A stretch of DNA of 12,654 bases. Source: Desulfobacterales bacterium. Lineage in GTDB: Bacteria > Desulfobacterota > Desulfobacteria > Desulfobacterales > UBA2174_A. The translations under genes were made by a program, and so were the position numbers. Below are positions 1 through 6,062 of the stretch, piece by piece; the first letter of the stretch is position 1, and each line of letters begins with the position of its first letter. The stretch is from positions 1 to 12,654 of the forward strand of contig JALOPD010000141.1 in the NCBI GenBank assembly GCA_025454075.1, read 5' to 3'. The notes under the pieces are model-generated. The model was not told the DNA's origin, did no database searches, and saw only the letters and a list, made by a program, of their open reading frames with translations.

Positions 1-44
1 GATTTTGATTGACTCAATTGCCGTTGTTTTGATAAACGGTCTTC

Positions 45-1013
45 ATGTCACGCGCCTGGCGCATAGAGTATCCTGGAGCCCTTTACCATGTTCTTTCCCG
101 GGGAAACGAACGGCGGGACATCTTTGCCGATGATGACGACCGACGCATGTTTCTGGACACCCTGGGGGAGATGGTCGAGCGCTTCGAATTGGATATCGCC
201 GCCTATGTCCTCATGGGAAACCATTACCATCTGCTGCTGCGCACCCATCGCGCCAATCTTTCCAAAAGCATGCAGTGGTTCGGGGTCACCTACACCAATC
301 GGTTCAACTCCCTGAATTCTCACAGCGGCCACTTGTTCCAGGGCCGATTCAAGAGCATGATCGTCCAAAACGACGCCTACCTGCTACGGCTGTCGTATTA
401 CATCCACCGCAATCCCGTCCGGGCCGGCATGGTCGACCGGCTGGCCGACTACCGCTGGAGCAGCTACGCCAATTATGCCTATGGAAAAAAAGCACCGGGT
501 TGGCTGAACACCGAACTGCTCCTTTCTCAATTCGTTAATGTCGATGACCCTCACCGTGCCTATCGGCAGGCGGCCCAGACGTATTCCAGGGAGGAGCATC
601 TTCTCTGGGAGGAGCTGCGCCATGGTTTTATTCTGGGCGGCCAGCAGTTCGTGGAAACCATCAAAGCCAGGTATCTGCCGACGGCTCCGCACCAGGAGAT
701 CCCTCACCAGAAAAAAGTTGCCAGGGATTTGGATCCGGCGGTGCTTCTGGAAAAAGCAGCGAGGGTCTTGGGTGCAGACCTGGAGCGATTCAAGAATTCC
801 GGCAAAGTATCCGGGCGGGATGTGCTGGACCGAGACCTGCTGCTCTACCTGATCTGGCAACAGGGGCATCAGACCAACCAGCAGATAGGCGATCTTTTCG
901 GCCTGACCTATTCCGCGGTCAGCCGCCGCATTTCGATGTTTAAAAACCTGATGCTCCGGGACGACCAAGTGAAAAAAAAACTTGATCAGATAAAGTCAAT
1001 AATCAAGATTTGA
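45..1013 (+). CDS. REP-associated tyrosine transposase (Y1/IS200-like, RAYT)
   Basis: A 322-residue protein of the Y1 transposase (HUH nuclease) superfamily. These single-strand DNA endonucleases cut and join with a tyrosine, and RAYT members are usually single-copy genes that act on REP palindromes rather than classical insertion sequences. Visible in the sequence: the N-terminal 'YHVLSRGNERRDIF' block (residues 14-27), the metal-binding HxH at 60-62 inside 'MGNHYHLLLRTH', and the catalytic tyrosine region 'YLLRLSYYIHRNPVRAG' (112-128, Tyr118 or Tyr119). Residues about 255-315 ('QTNQQIGDLFGLTYSAVSRRI') look like the DnaA-type helix-turn-helix found at the C-terminus of many RAYTs. The length is normal for the family, so the gene looks intact. 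The ribosome binding site before ATG 45 is weak. No partner gene lies beside it. The HUH family call is firm; the REP link is family knowledge, not shown here. Confidence 0.92.
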   Translation: MSRAWRIEYPGALYHVLSRGNERRDIFADDDDRRMFLDTLGEMVERFELDIAAYVLMGNHYHLLLRTHRANLSKSMQWFGVTYTNRFNSLNSHSGHLFQGRFKSMIVQNDAYLLRLSYYIHRNPVRAGMVDRLADYRWSSYANYAYGKKAPGWLNTELLLSQFVNVDDPHRAYRQAAQTYSREEHLLWEELRHGFILGGQQFVETIKARYLPTAPHQEIPHQKKVARDLDPAVLLEKAARVLGADLERFKNSGKVSGRDVLDRDLLLYLIWQQGHQTNQQIGDLFGLTYSAVSRRISMFKNLMLRDDQVKKKLDQIKSIIKI

Positions 1014-1151
1014 CACTATTCTTCTCGAAAACCTGCGCCGGTGGGAAAGGGCTTGTCGCGATACGAAAATTGGTGTAAAGCAACCCCACGGTCGGCGGCG
1101 CACCGGAATGAAGGCATCCAGCCGCGGGCCCGCGATCCCTTCAACCCTCAC

Positions 1152-1227
1152 GCCCCTGTAGCTCAGTGGATAGAGCAACGGATTCCTAATCCGTTGGCCG
1201 CAAGTTCGATTCTTGCCAGGGGCACCA
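1152..1227 (+). tRNA. tRNA-Arg, anticodon CCT
   Basis: A full cloverleaf can be drawn. The acceptor stem is GCCCCTG (1152-1158) with CAGGGGC (1217-1223). The D stem is GCTC/GAGC. The anticodon stem ACGGA (1178-1182) pairs with TCCGT (1190-1194) around the loop TTCCTAA. The T stem GCAAG/CTTGC encloses TTCGATT. The discriminator is A1224 and CCA is encoded at 1225-1227. The anticodon CCT at 1185-1187 reads the AGG arginine codon. The 3' end is only 6 nt from the stop codon of the convergent cysteine-rich gene, so the two transcripts must terminate very close together or overlap. Confidence 0.97.
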
Positions 1228-1233
1228 ACCCCT

Positions 1234-1443
1234 CTACTTGGTCTTTTTCTGCTTTTGCTGTCCGACGCGGATTTTCTGCTCCGGGGCCTTGGTTTCAGGC
1301 TTTACGTGGGTCGCGGAGGCACAGACGCCGACCCTCCATTTGGCTGCCGGCGTCGCCCAGGTGCGGCAAAACTCGCCTTCGACGTTTTCACAGCCGATGC
1401 ACTGCTTCACGATGGGGCTCTTCTGGATCGGGGTTTGGGCCAT
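1234..1443 (-). CDS. PxxKW family cysteine-rich small protein
   Basis: A 69-residue soluble protein beginning MAQTPIQKSP. It has four cysteines (Cys15, Cys18, Cys26, Cys41) in a CxxC-x7-C-x14-C arrangement, and a PAAKW motif at 32-36 that matches the name-giving motif of the PxxKW cysteine-rich family of deltaproteobacteria. The cysteine pattern suggests a bound metal ion (zinc or iron), but no function is established. The tail (about 48-69) is Lys/Gln rich and probably disordered. A GTG at 1449 would add two residues, but it overlaps the AGGAGG ribosome binding site (1449-1454), so ATG 1443, five bases after that site, is the better start. It lies 42 bp downstream of the ExeA-SPOR gene on the same strand and is probably co-transcribed with it. 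Confidence 0.82.
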   Translation of the reverse strand: MAQTPIQKSPIVKQCIGCENVEGEFCRTWATPAAKWRVGVCASATHVKPETKAPEQKIRVGQQKQKKTK

Positions 1444-1448
1444 GGTCA

Positions 1449-1454
1449 CCTCCT
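1449..1454 (-). promoter_or_regulatory. Ribosome binding site that fixes the start of the PxxKW gene
   Basis: Reads AGGAGG on the minus strand, followed by TGACC and then ATG at 1443. The upstream in-frame GTG (1447-1449) shares a base with this site, so it is unlikely to be the start. Confidence 0.75.
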
Positions 1455-1485
1455 TTTTCAGGTTGCCGGAAACTTTAGATGGCTT

Positions 1486-2838
1486 TTAAAACGCCGAAAA
1501 CGGCCGCACCGCCGTTTTCATCTGCTCGCGGCGGCTGAACTCGTCCGCCTGGGCCTGCGCGCCCTGGCGGCTGGGGTGGTCGCCGATGCGCACGGTGTGC
1601 CAGGTGCGGCCCTTGGCATCCGTGATTTTGAAGACCCGCGCCGGGTAGCCCTTGGCGGCCAGTTGGGCGGCCACATGCTGGGCGTTCTCCGGGTAAAGAT
1701 ACGCGCCGACCTGGACCGAGTGGGTCATGCGGACGCGCCCCTCCCGGGGCGGTGCCAGGGCTTTGGTTTCAGGCGGCGCTTCGGTTTCCGGGACGGTCGG
1801 CGACGGCGCCGGAACCGGGGCGGCAACGACGGGTGCCTCGGCCGCTGCAGGCCCGGGGGCAACCGCCGCCATCGGCGCCGAGACTCCGGTCTCCGCCGGG
1901 GAGGCCGGCCTCTCGCCGGCCGGCCGCAGAGCGACGAACGCCACGGTCGCGGCCAGGAGCACCCCGCAGCCGGCGGCCGCCGCCCACAGGCGCTTTTTAA
2001 GGCCGGCCGGCGCAACCGGCGCCCCGGCACGGTCGTCCCGCTGTTCCACCCGCAGGGCCGCCTGGGTGATGTCGGCGTCGATCCCATTCCGCCCCGCCTT
2101 GAAAGCGGCCGAGAGCACCGCGTTGCCGGCGATGTTGATCCGCCGCGGGTTGCCGCCGGAATGCCGAAAGATCTGATGCATCGCCGCCGGCTCGAACCGA
2201 ACGGGCGGGCCGGCCGACGCGAGGCTCAACCGGTGCTGAATGTAGGCCGCGGTTTCCGCCTCCGTGAGAGGGCCGATGTCGTAGCAGACCGACACGCGTT
2301 GGCCCATCTGCCGCAACTCGCGCGAGCCGAGCAGCTTCATCAGTTCAGGCTCGCCGATGAGCACCATCTGGATCAGCTTCTCCCGGGTCGTCTCGAGGTT
2401 CGAGATGAGCCGGACCTGCTCCAGCACCTCCGGCGCCAGCGCCTGGGCGTCGTCGATGAACACCACCGTTTTCCGGCCGGCCACCCGCTGCTGCATGAGG
2501 AACTCGTTGAGGGCATCGATCAGATCCTTGGTGGTCTCGCCCTCGTTCCGGACGCCGAATTCCCGGCTGATGCGCTGCAGCAGTTCCTTGGCCGTCGCCA
2601 CCGGACCGGAAATAAAAGCCGTCGCGCCTTCGGCCGCTATGCGCCCGGCAAAGACCCGGCAGAGGGTCGACTTGCCGACGCCCCGGTCGCCGGTGATGAC
2701 CGTGAAGCCCTCCCCTTCGGCGACGGCGTATTGCAGGTGGGCGGCCGCCTCTTCGTGGTGCCGGCCCATGAAGAGGCAGGCCGGGTCGAAGGCCAGCTTG
2801 AACGGGTTGTCTTTCAAGCCGAAGAACTTCAGAAACAT
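1486..2838 (-). CDS. ExeA-like AAA ATPase with transmembrane helix and SPOR domain
   Basis: A 450-residue protein. The N-terminus 'FFGLKDNPFKLAFDP' is the hallmark of the ExeA/GspA-type ATPase family, which in known members couples ATP hydrolysis to envelope events such as placing secretins through peptidoglycan. Walker A is GDRGVGKST (50-58) and Walker B is VVFIDDAQ (125-132); 'LISNLETTREKLIQMVLIGEPEL' (144-166) is also family-typical. A single hydrophobic helix lies at about 284-304. A long Ala/Pro-rich linker (about 305-365) follows, then a C-terminal SPOR-like domain (about 372-447, 'HSVQVGAYLYPENAQHVAAQL'), a fold known to bind denuded peptidoglycan glycan strands. The layout predicts a cytoplasmic ATPase, one membrane pass and a periplasmic wall-binding tail. 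The start ATG is preceded by AGAGG (2846-2850). The small cysteine gene follows; no exeB/gspB-like partner is seen. Family assignment is firm, the exact role unknown. Confidence 0.9.
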   Translation of the reverse strand: MFLKFFGLKDNPFKLAFDPACLFMGRHHEEAAAHLQYAVAEGEGFTVITGDRGVGKSTLCRVFAGRIAAEGATAFISGPVATAKELLQRISREFGVRNEGETTKDLIDALNEFLMQQRVAGRKTVVFIDDAQALAPEVLEQVRLISNLETTREKLIQMVLIGEPELMKLLGSRELRQMGQRVSVCYDIGPLTEAETAAYIQHRLSLASAGPPVRFEPAAMHQIFRHSGGNPRRINIAGNAVLSAAFKAGRNGIDADITQAALRVEQRDDRAGAPVAPAGLKKRLWAAAAGCGVLLAATVAFVALRPAGERPASPAETGVSAPMAAVAPGPAAAEAPVVAAPVPAPSPTVPETEAPPETKALAPPREGRVRMTHSVQVGAYLYPENAQHVAAQLAAKGYPARVFKITDAKGRTWHTVRIGDHPSRQGAQAQADEFSRREQMKTAVRPFSAF

Positions 2839-2909
2839 GCTTCGTCCTCTCGCAAGATCCCGCGGCCGGCGCTCGCAATGCGCCTCGGCCGGGTCCGCCT
2901 CGTGATCTG

Positions 2910-2938
2910 AAGATGCCCGATCGCGCGGAGCAAGTCAA
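2910..2938 (-). promoter_or_regulatory. Possible sigma-70-type promoter for the ExeA-SPOR gene
   Basis: On the minus strand TTGACT (2933-2938) is followed by a 17-bp spacer and CATCTT (2910-2915). The -35 matches consensus at five of six positions and the -10 only at three, so this is a weak candidate. It lies about 70 bp upstream of ATG 2838. Confidence 0.3.
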
Positions 2939-2947
2939 TGACCGCCG

Positions 2948-2985
2948 GGTGGCGCACCGGTGTTTGTGCGGTGGGGAATCCCACC
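2948..2985. repeat. Cluster of GGTG/CACC inverted repeats
   Basis: In 38 bp there is GGTG-GCG-CACC (2948-2958), an overlapping 8-bp palindrome CACCGGTG (2955-2962), and a 6-bp perfect stem GGTGGG-GAAT-CCCACC (2970-2985). It lies in the divergent promoter region, which suits an operator or a structured leader, but no regulator can be named. Confidence 0.45.
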
Positions 2986-3185
2986 CGCCGATCGGATTCA
3001 CCTTCGCTGGAAATCGGTTGACCGCGCGGCGCCGTCCCGGCTGCCGTGACGGGCCGATTTCGCCGAAAAGCCTCGGCTGCGAAGGCTGAATCGCCGCTGG
3101 AAAAATGCTCCCACGGGGATGCCGACAAAAACACTTCATCAGAAGCCCGAATTGCGCTAAAGTGACCGCAAATTTCAGGAACGAA

Positions 3186-3193
3186 GGGAGGGG
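3186..3193 (+). promoter_or_regulatory. Ribosome binding site that fixes the nitroreductase start
   Basis: GGGAGGGG, seven bases before ATG 3201. The frame is open back to an ATG at 3105, but the 32 extra residues do not resemble the family and that start has no comparable site. Confidence 0.7.
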
Positions 3194-3200
3194 CAGTATT

Positions 3201-3743
3201 ATGTTCATATCGCTGCTGCAGAAGCGCCGGAGCATCCGCCGGTTCCTCGACCAACCGGTCGAAAAGGAAAAAGCGGACCTGCTGGTGGAAGCGGCCCTGC
3301 GGGCGCCGTCGTCGCGCGGGTTCAACCCATGGCAGTTCGTGGTGGTCGACGACCGGCCCATGCTGGAGAAGCTCGCGATCGCCAAGGAACACGGCTCATC
3401 CTTTCTCAAGGACGCCCCCCTCGGCATCGTCGTGTGCGCCGATTCGCAAAAATCCGACGTTTGGGTGGAGGACGCCTCCATCGCCGCAATCATCATCCAG
3501 TTGGCCGCCGAGTCGCTGGGGCTCGGCAGCTGCTGGATCCAGATCCGGCAGCGGCCCCACTCCAAAGACCGCACCGCACAGGAGTATGTCGCGGGATTGC
3601 TGCGCCTGCCCCCGGGGGTCATGGTGGAGGCCATGGTGGCCGTCGGCTACCCCGCCGAAACCAAGGCCCCGCACCCGAAGGAGAAGCTCCTCTGGCTGCA
3701 GGCCCATGCCGGGGTGTTCGGCACGCCCTACCCTAAGCCGTAG
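3201..3743 (+). CDS. Nitroreductase family protein (FMN-dependent oxidoreductase)
   Basis: A 180-residue protein of the FMN-binding nitroreductase superfamily, cytoplasmic enzymes that use NAD(P)H to reduce nitro, quinone or similar substrates. It starts MFISLLQKRRSIRRF, the usual N-terminal FMN-contact segment (KRRSIRRF, residues 8-15). This is followed by 'APSSRGFNPWQFVVVDD' at about 35-51, the second flavin-contact block. The C-terminal half has 'LGLGSCWIQIRQRP' and 'GVMVEAMVAVGYPAE', a standard end for the fold. The length is at the short end but normal for single-domain members. The methyltransferase gene begins 30 bp after its stop, so the two are probably one operon. The natural substrate cannot be told from sequence. 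Confidence 0.9.
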   Translation: MFISLLQKRRSIRRFLDQPVEKEKADLLVEAALRAPSSRGFNPWQFVVVDDRPMLEKLAIAKEHGSSFLKDAPLGIVVCADSQKSDVWVEDASIAAIIIQLAAESLGLGSCWIQIRQRPHSKDRTAQEYVAGLLRLPPGVMVEAMVAVGYPAETKAPHPKEKLLWLQAHAGVFGTPYPKP

Positions 3744-3773
3744 ATCTGTTGCTCCGGGAAGGAAGCAGCGATC

Positions 3774-4913
3774 GTGTTCCTCTACCAGCAAAACCAGCAC
3801 TATTTCGCCCAGATCGCCGAAGGGCTCGAGGACTCCGGCACGGACGAGCTACGCCGGCTCGGCGCCCGCGAGATCCGGCCCGCCTACCGGGGCCTGCACT
3901 TCGAGGCCGAGAAAGCGGCGCTTTACCGCATCAACTACCAATCCCGCCTGGTCACGCGCGTGCTCGCACCGCTGGCGGCCTTCCCCTGCCATGAGCCCGA
4001 CTACCTCTACCGCAAGGCCAAGCTCATCCCCTGGAAGGAGATCATGGGCGTCGACCAGACGCTGGCGGTATTCGCCAACCTGTCCAACAGCAAGATCCGC
4101 CACTCGCAGTACGCCGGCCTGTGCCTGAAGGATGCCATCGTGGACCACTTCCGGGAGGACTGCGGCCGCCGGCCGGACGTCCGCCGCATCGACCCGGATG
4201 TGTGGGTCAACCTTTTCATCGAGAACAACCAGGCCGTCATCAGCCTGGACACCTCCGGCGGATCGCTGCATCGGCGGGGCTACCGCCGGGAGGGGGTGGA
4301 AGCGCCCATGCAAGAGACCGTGGCGGCGGCCGTCATCTGCTGGACCGAGTGGGACGGCGGCCGGCCGCTGGTCGACCCGATGTGCGGATCCGGCACCCTG
4401 CTGGCGGAGGCCCTGATGCACTATTGCCGCGTCCCCGCCGGCAGCCTGCGCAACCGGTTCGGCTTCGAGCGCCTCCCGGACTTCGACCGCCGCCTGTGGG
4501 CCTCGGTGAAAGCCGCCGCCGACCGCGGGGCACGCCCCCTGCCCCCCGGGCTGATCAGCGGCAGCGACATGGACGCCGAGGCGGTCGAAACAGCGCGCGA
4601 GAACCTCCGCCGCCTGCCCCACGGCGGAAACGTCGCCCTCCAGCGGGCCGATGTGCGCCGCCTGGGCGATCTGTCCGAGCGCGTCATCGTCTGCAACCCG
4701 CCGTACGGGATCCGGCTCAAAGACCCCGGCGGGATGGGACGGTTCTACCGCGAGATCGGGGATTTTCTGAAACAGGGCTGCCGGGGGACGACCGCCTTTG
4801 TCTACTTCGGCAACCGCGAGATGCTCAAGCACATCGGGCTCAAGCCCTCCTGGAAGCGGCCGCTCAAGACCGGCGGGCTGGACGGGCGGCTGGCGAAATT
4901 CGAAATGTATTAA
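3774..4913 (+). CDS. THUMP-type class I SAM-dependent RNA methyltransferase (RlmL-like)
   Basis: A 379-residue protein of the THUMP-containing RNA methyltransferase family, related to the N-terminal half of E. coli RlmL, which makes m2G at a 23S rRNA position. The N-terminal part (about 1-165), including 'ALYRINYQSRLVTRVL', is the THUMP/ferredoxin-like RNA-binding region. The catalytic Rossmann half has the SAM-binding loop 'DPMCGSGTLLAEA' (201-213), 'GSDMD' (263-267) and the NPPYG motif at 308-312 that is diagnostic of base-amino methylation. The start is GTG 3774, preceded by AAGGAAG eight bases upstream. Length fits stand-alone members that lack the RlmK-like second domain. The stop codon TAA falls inside the left arm of a long inverted repeat. 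The exact rRNA target is not proven. Confidence 0.9.
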   Translation: MFLYQQNQHYFAQIAEGLEDSGTDELRRLGAREIRPAYRGLHFEAEKAALYRINYQSRLVTRVLAPLAAFPCHEPDYLYRKAKLIPWKEIMGVDQTLAVFANLSNSKIRHSQYAGLCLKDAIVDHFREDCGRRPDVRRIDPDVWVNLFIENNQAVISLDTSGGSLHRRGYRREGVEAPMQETVAAAVICWTEWDGGRPLVDPMCGSGTLLAEALMHYCRVPAGSLRNRFGFERLPDFDRRLWASVKAAADRGARPLPPGLISGSDMDAEAVETARENLRRLPHGGNVALQRADVRRLGDLSERVIVCNPPYGIRLKDPGGMGRFYREIGDFLKQGCRGTTAFVYFGNREMLKHIGLKPSWKRPLKTGGLDGRLAKFEMY

Positions 4914-5001
4914 ATTGAGCGCCCCGAGCCCAATGCCCCTGAAAGGCCGAGGCATTTGCCGATCCGGGAGTTTGGCGCGACACGGCGAACGCTCAATTTA
5001 A
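4910..5001. repeat. 92-bp element with perfect 12-bp inverted termini
   Basis: TTAAATTGAGCG at 4910-4921 is the exact reverse complement of CGCTCAATTTAA at 4990-5001. A smaller stem AATGCC/GGCATT (4932-4937 with 4951-4956) lies inside. It sits between two convergent genes, and its left arm contains the methyltransferase stop codon. It could be a miniature mobile element, a REP-like unit or a bidirectional transcription end; it has no classical U-tract. Confidence 0.6.
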
Positions 5002-5012
5002 ATTTATGGGCT

Positions 5013-5065
5013 TGAAGCAGAACCCGGCGATCCGGCCTTACCGGTTGCGCCGTTGCGTTGCTTCA
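5013..5065. repeat. Imperfect long stem-loop downstream of the second ExeA gene
   Basis: TGAAGCA (5013-5019) pairs with TGCTTCA (5059-5065), CGGCG (5025-5029) with CGCCG (5048-5052), and CCGG (5032-5035) with CCGG (5041-5044) around the loop CCTTA. It starts just beyond the stop of the leftward ATPase gene, a place where a 3' structure would act. There is no T-run, so a simple intrinsic terminator is doubtful. Confidence 0.5.
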
Positions 5066-5070
5066 GCGGG

Positions 5071-6042
5071 TCAGCGCGAAGAACGCCAGGCCCGCCGCCC
5101 CCACCGCACCGCGGCGGCGATGTAGAGGAAAGGTCGCCAGCTGCGCGCGGGTTGAACCGGCGGCGGAGGGTCGGGAACCGCGGCCGTCTCGCCGCTCGAG
5201 GAAAGCCGGCCGTCCTGGGCCGGCGCATCGTCGAGGTCCAGGGCCACGGTGAGGTCCCGGCTGCACTCCCGGACGACCCGGCCGTCGATTTCGTTGAGAC
5301 CTGAACCGAAGCCGTAGAGCAGGGCGTGGTCGCAGACGATGTTGATCAGCCGGGGGTACCCCTTGGACAAAGCGTGGACTTCCTTGACGGCATCCTCGGT
5401 GAACAGCGGCGCGTCCCTCCCGGCGACTTTCAAGCGATGCTCCAGGTAACGCCCTGTTTCCTGTCGGGTAAAGGGTTTCAAGTCGCAGCGGGCCGCGATG
5501 GCCTTGAAACCACCGCGGCCTTCCTCCTGCTTCAGGAGTTCGCTGACCCCGGGCTGCCCCACGAAAACAACCTTCAGCGGGTTTCGGCCCGCCAGCTCCA
5601 GGCCCGCCAGCTCCAGCGCCTCCCCGATGATCTCCGGGTTGAGGCGCTGCGCCTCGTCGATGACGACCAGCACTTTCTTGTAGGCGGAGCACTTGCCGAG
5701 CAGAACATTTTTGAAATTTGCGTAAAAACTCTCCCGACGCTCGAAGCGCCGTTTCAAACCGAATTCGACGGCGAGGGAGTTGCAGAAGTCCAAACGGGTC
5801 ATGCCGGTATCATGGATCGCCACGAAAGCCACCGCCACACCGCCCAGCCTCGCCAGGTGCTGGATGAGGGTCGTCTTGCCGGTGCCGATGTCGCCGGTGA
5901 GCAGCACGCAGCCTTCGCGCTCTAAAATGCCCTTTTTCAGGCTCTCGAAGGCCGCTGCGTGCTTTTCGCTCAGCCAGAGAAAGTCAGGGTCCGGGCCGGC
6001 GCTGAAAGGCTCCCTGCTGAGGCGGTAGTGGTCTTTGTACAC
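5071..6042 (-). CDS. ExeA-like AAA ATPase with frameshifted C-terminal membrane helix
   Basis: 323 residues as read. The N-terminal 'HYRLSREPFSAGPDPDFLWLS' is the ExeA/GspA-type ATPase signature. Walker A is GDIGTGKTT (50-58) and Walker B is VLVVIDEAQ (124-132). 'KVVFVGQPG' (157-165) and 'GYPRLINIVCDHAL' (228-241) are also family blocks, so the ATPase module is complete. A Pro-rich segment follows (about 288-298), then the start of a hydrophobic helix 'FLYIAAAV' that abruptly becomes 'RWGRRAWRSSR'. In the other frame the same DNA reads GAAGLAFFALTR and stops at 5063, which would complete a proper membrane anchor. A small indel near 5095-5105 is therefore likely, either real or a sequencing error. 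The start is GTG 6042; AGAGG lies ten bases upstream. The DUF4412 gene ends 20 bp upstream, suggesting one operon. There is no SPOR domain, unlike the ATPase at 1486-2838. Confidence 0.85.
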   Translation of the reverse strand: MYKDHYRLSREPFSAGPDPDFLWLSEKHAAAFESLKKGILEREGCVLLTGDIGTGKTTLIQHLARLGGVAVAFVAIHDTGMTRLDFCNSLAVEFGLKRRFERRESFYANFKNVLLGKCSAYKKVLVVIDEAQRLNPEIIGEALELAGLELAGRNPLKVVFVGQPGVSELLKQEEGRGGFKAIAARCDLKPFTRQETGRYLEHRLKVAGRDAPLFTEDAVKEVHALSKGYPRLINIVCDHALLYGFGSGLNEIDGRVVRECSRDLTVALDLDDAPAQDGRLSSSGETAAVPDPPPPVQPARSWRPFLYIAAAVRWGRRAWRSSR

Positions 6043-6062
6043 GCTTGGGATGCCTCTTCTTG

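Larger units (their letters stand above)
2839..3200. other. Divergent intergenic region, no gene seen
   Basis: 362 bp between the ExeA-SPOR gene (leftward) and the nitroreductase (rightward). I see no convincing coding frame. It should carry promoters for both sides: a possible leftward promoter is at 2910-2938, and a ribosome binding site for the nitroreductase is at 3186-3193. A cluster of GGTG/CACC inverted repeats sits at 2948-2985. Confidence 0.6.

Noticed and set aside
1053..1081. TTGTCG-17 bp-TAAAGC as a tRNA promoter
   Set aside because: Spacing is right, but both hexamers are weak and it lies about 70 bp upstream of the mature tRNA. I could not support it.
1213..2910. A 565-codon open frame on the plus strand across the ExeA-SPOR gene
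   Set aside because: It is the antisense shadow of a GC-rich gene. Its translation is Arg/Gly/His rich with no domain, while the minus strand has clear Walker motifs and a SPOR domain.
2345..3634. A 429-codon minus-strand frame across the divergent intergenic region
   Set aside because: It overlaps two well-supported genes in the wrong frames and ends in low-complexity Arg/Gly sequence.
3849..4955. A 368-codon minus-strand frame over the methyltransferase gene
   Set aside because: No recognisable motif. The plus-strand frame has DPMCGSGT and NPPYG motifs and a ribosome binding site.
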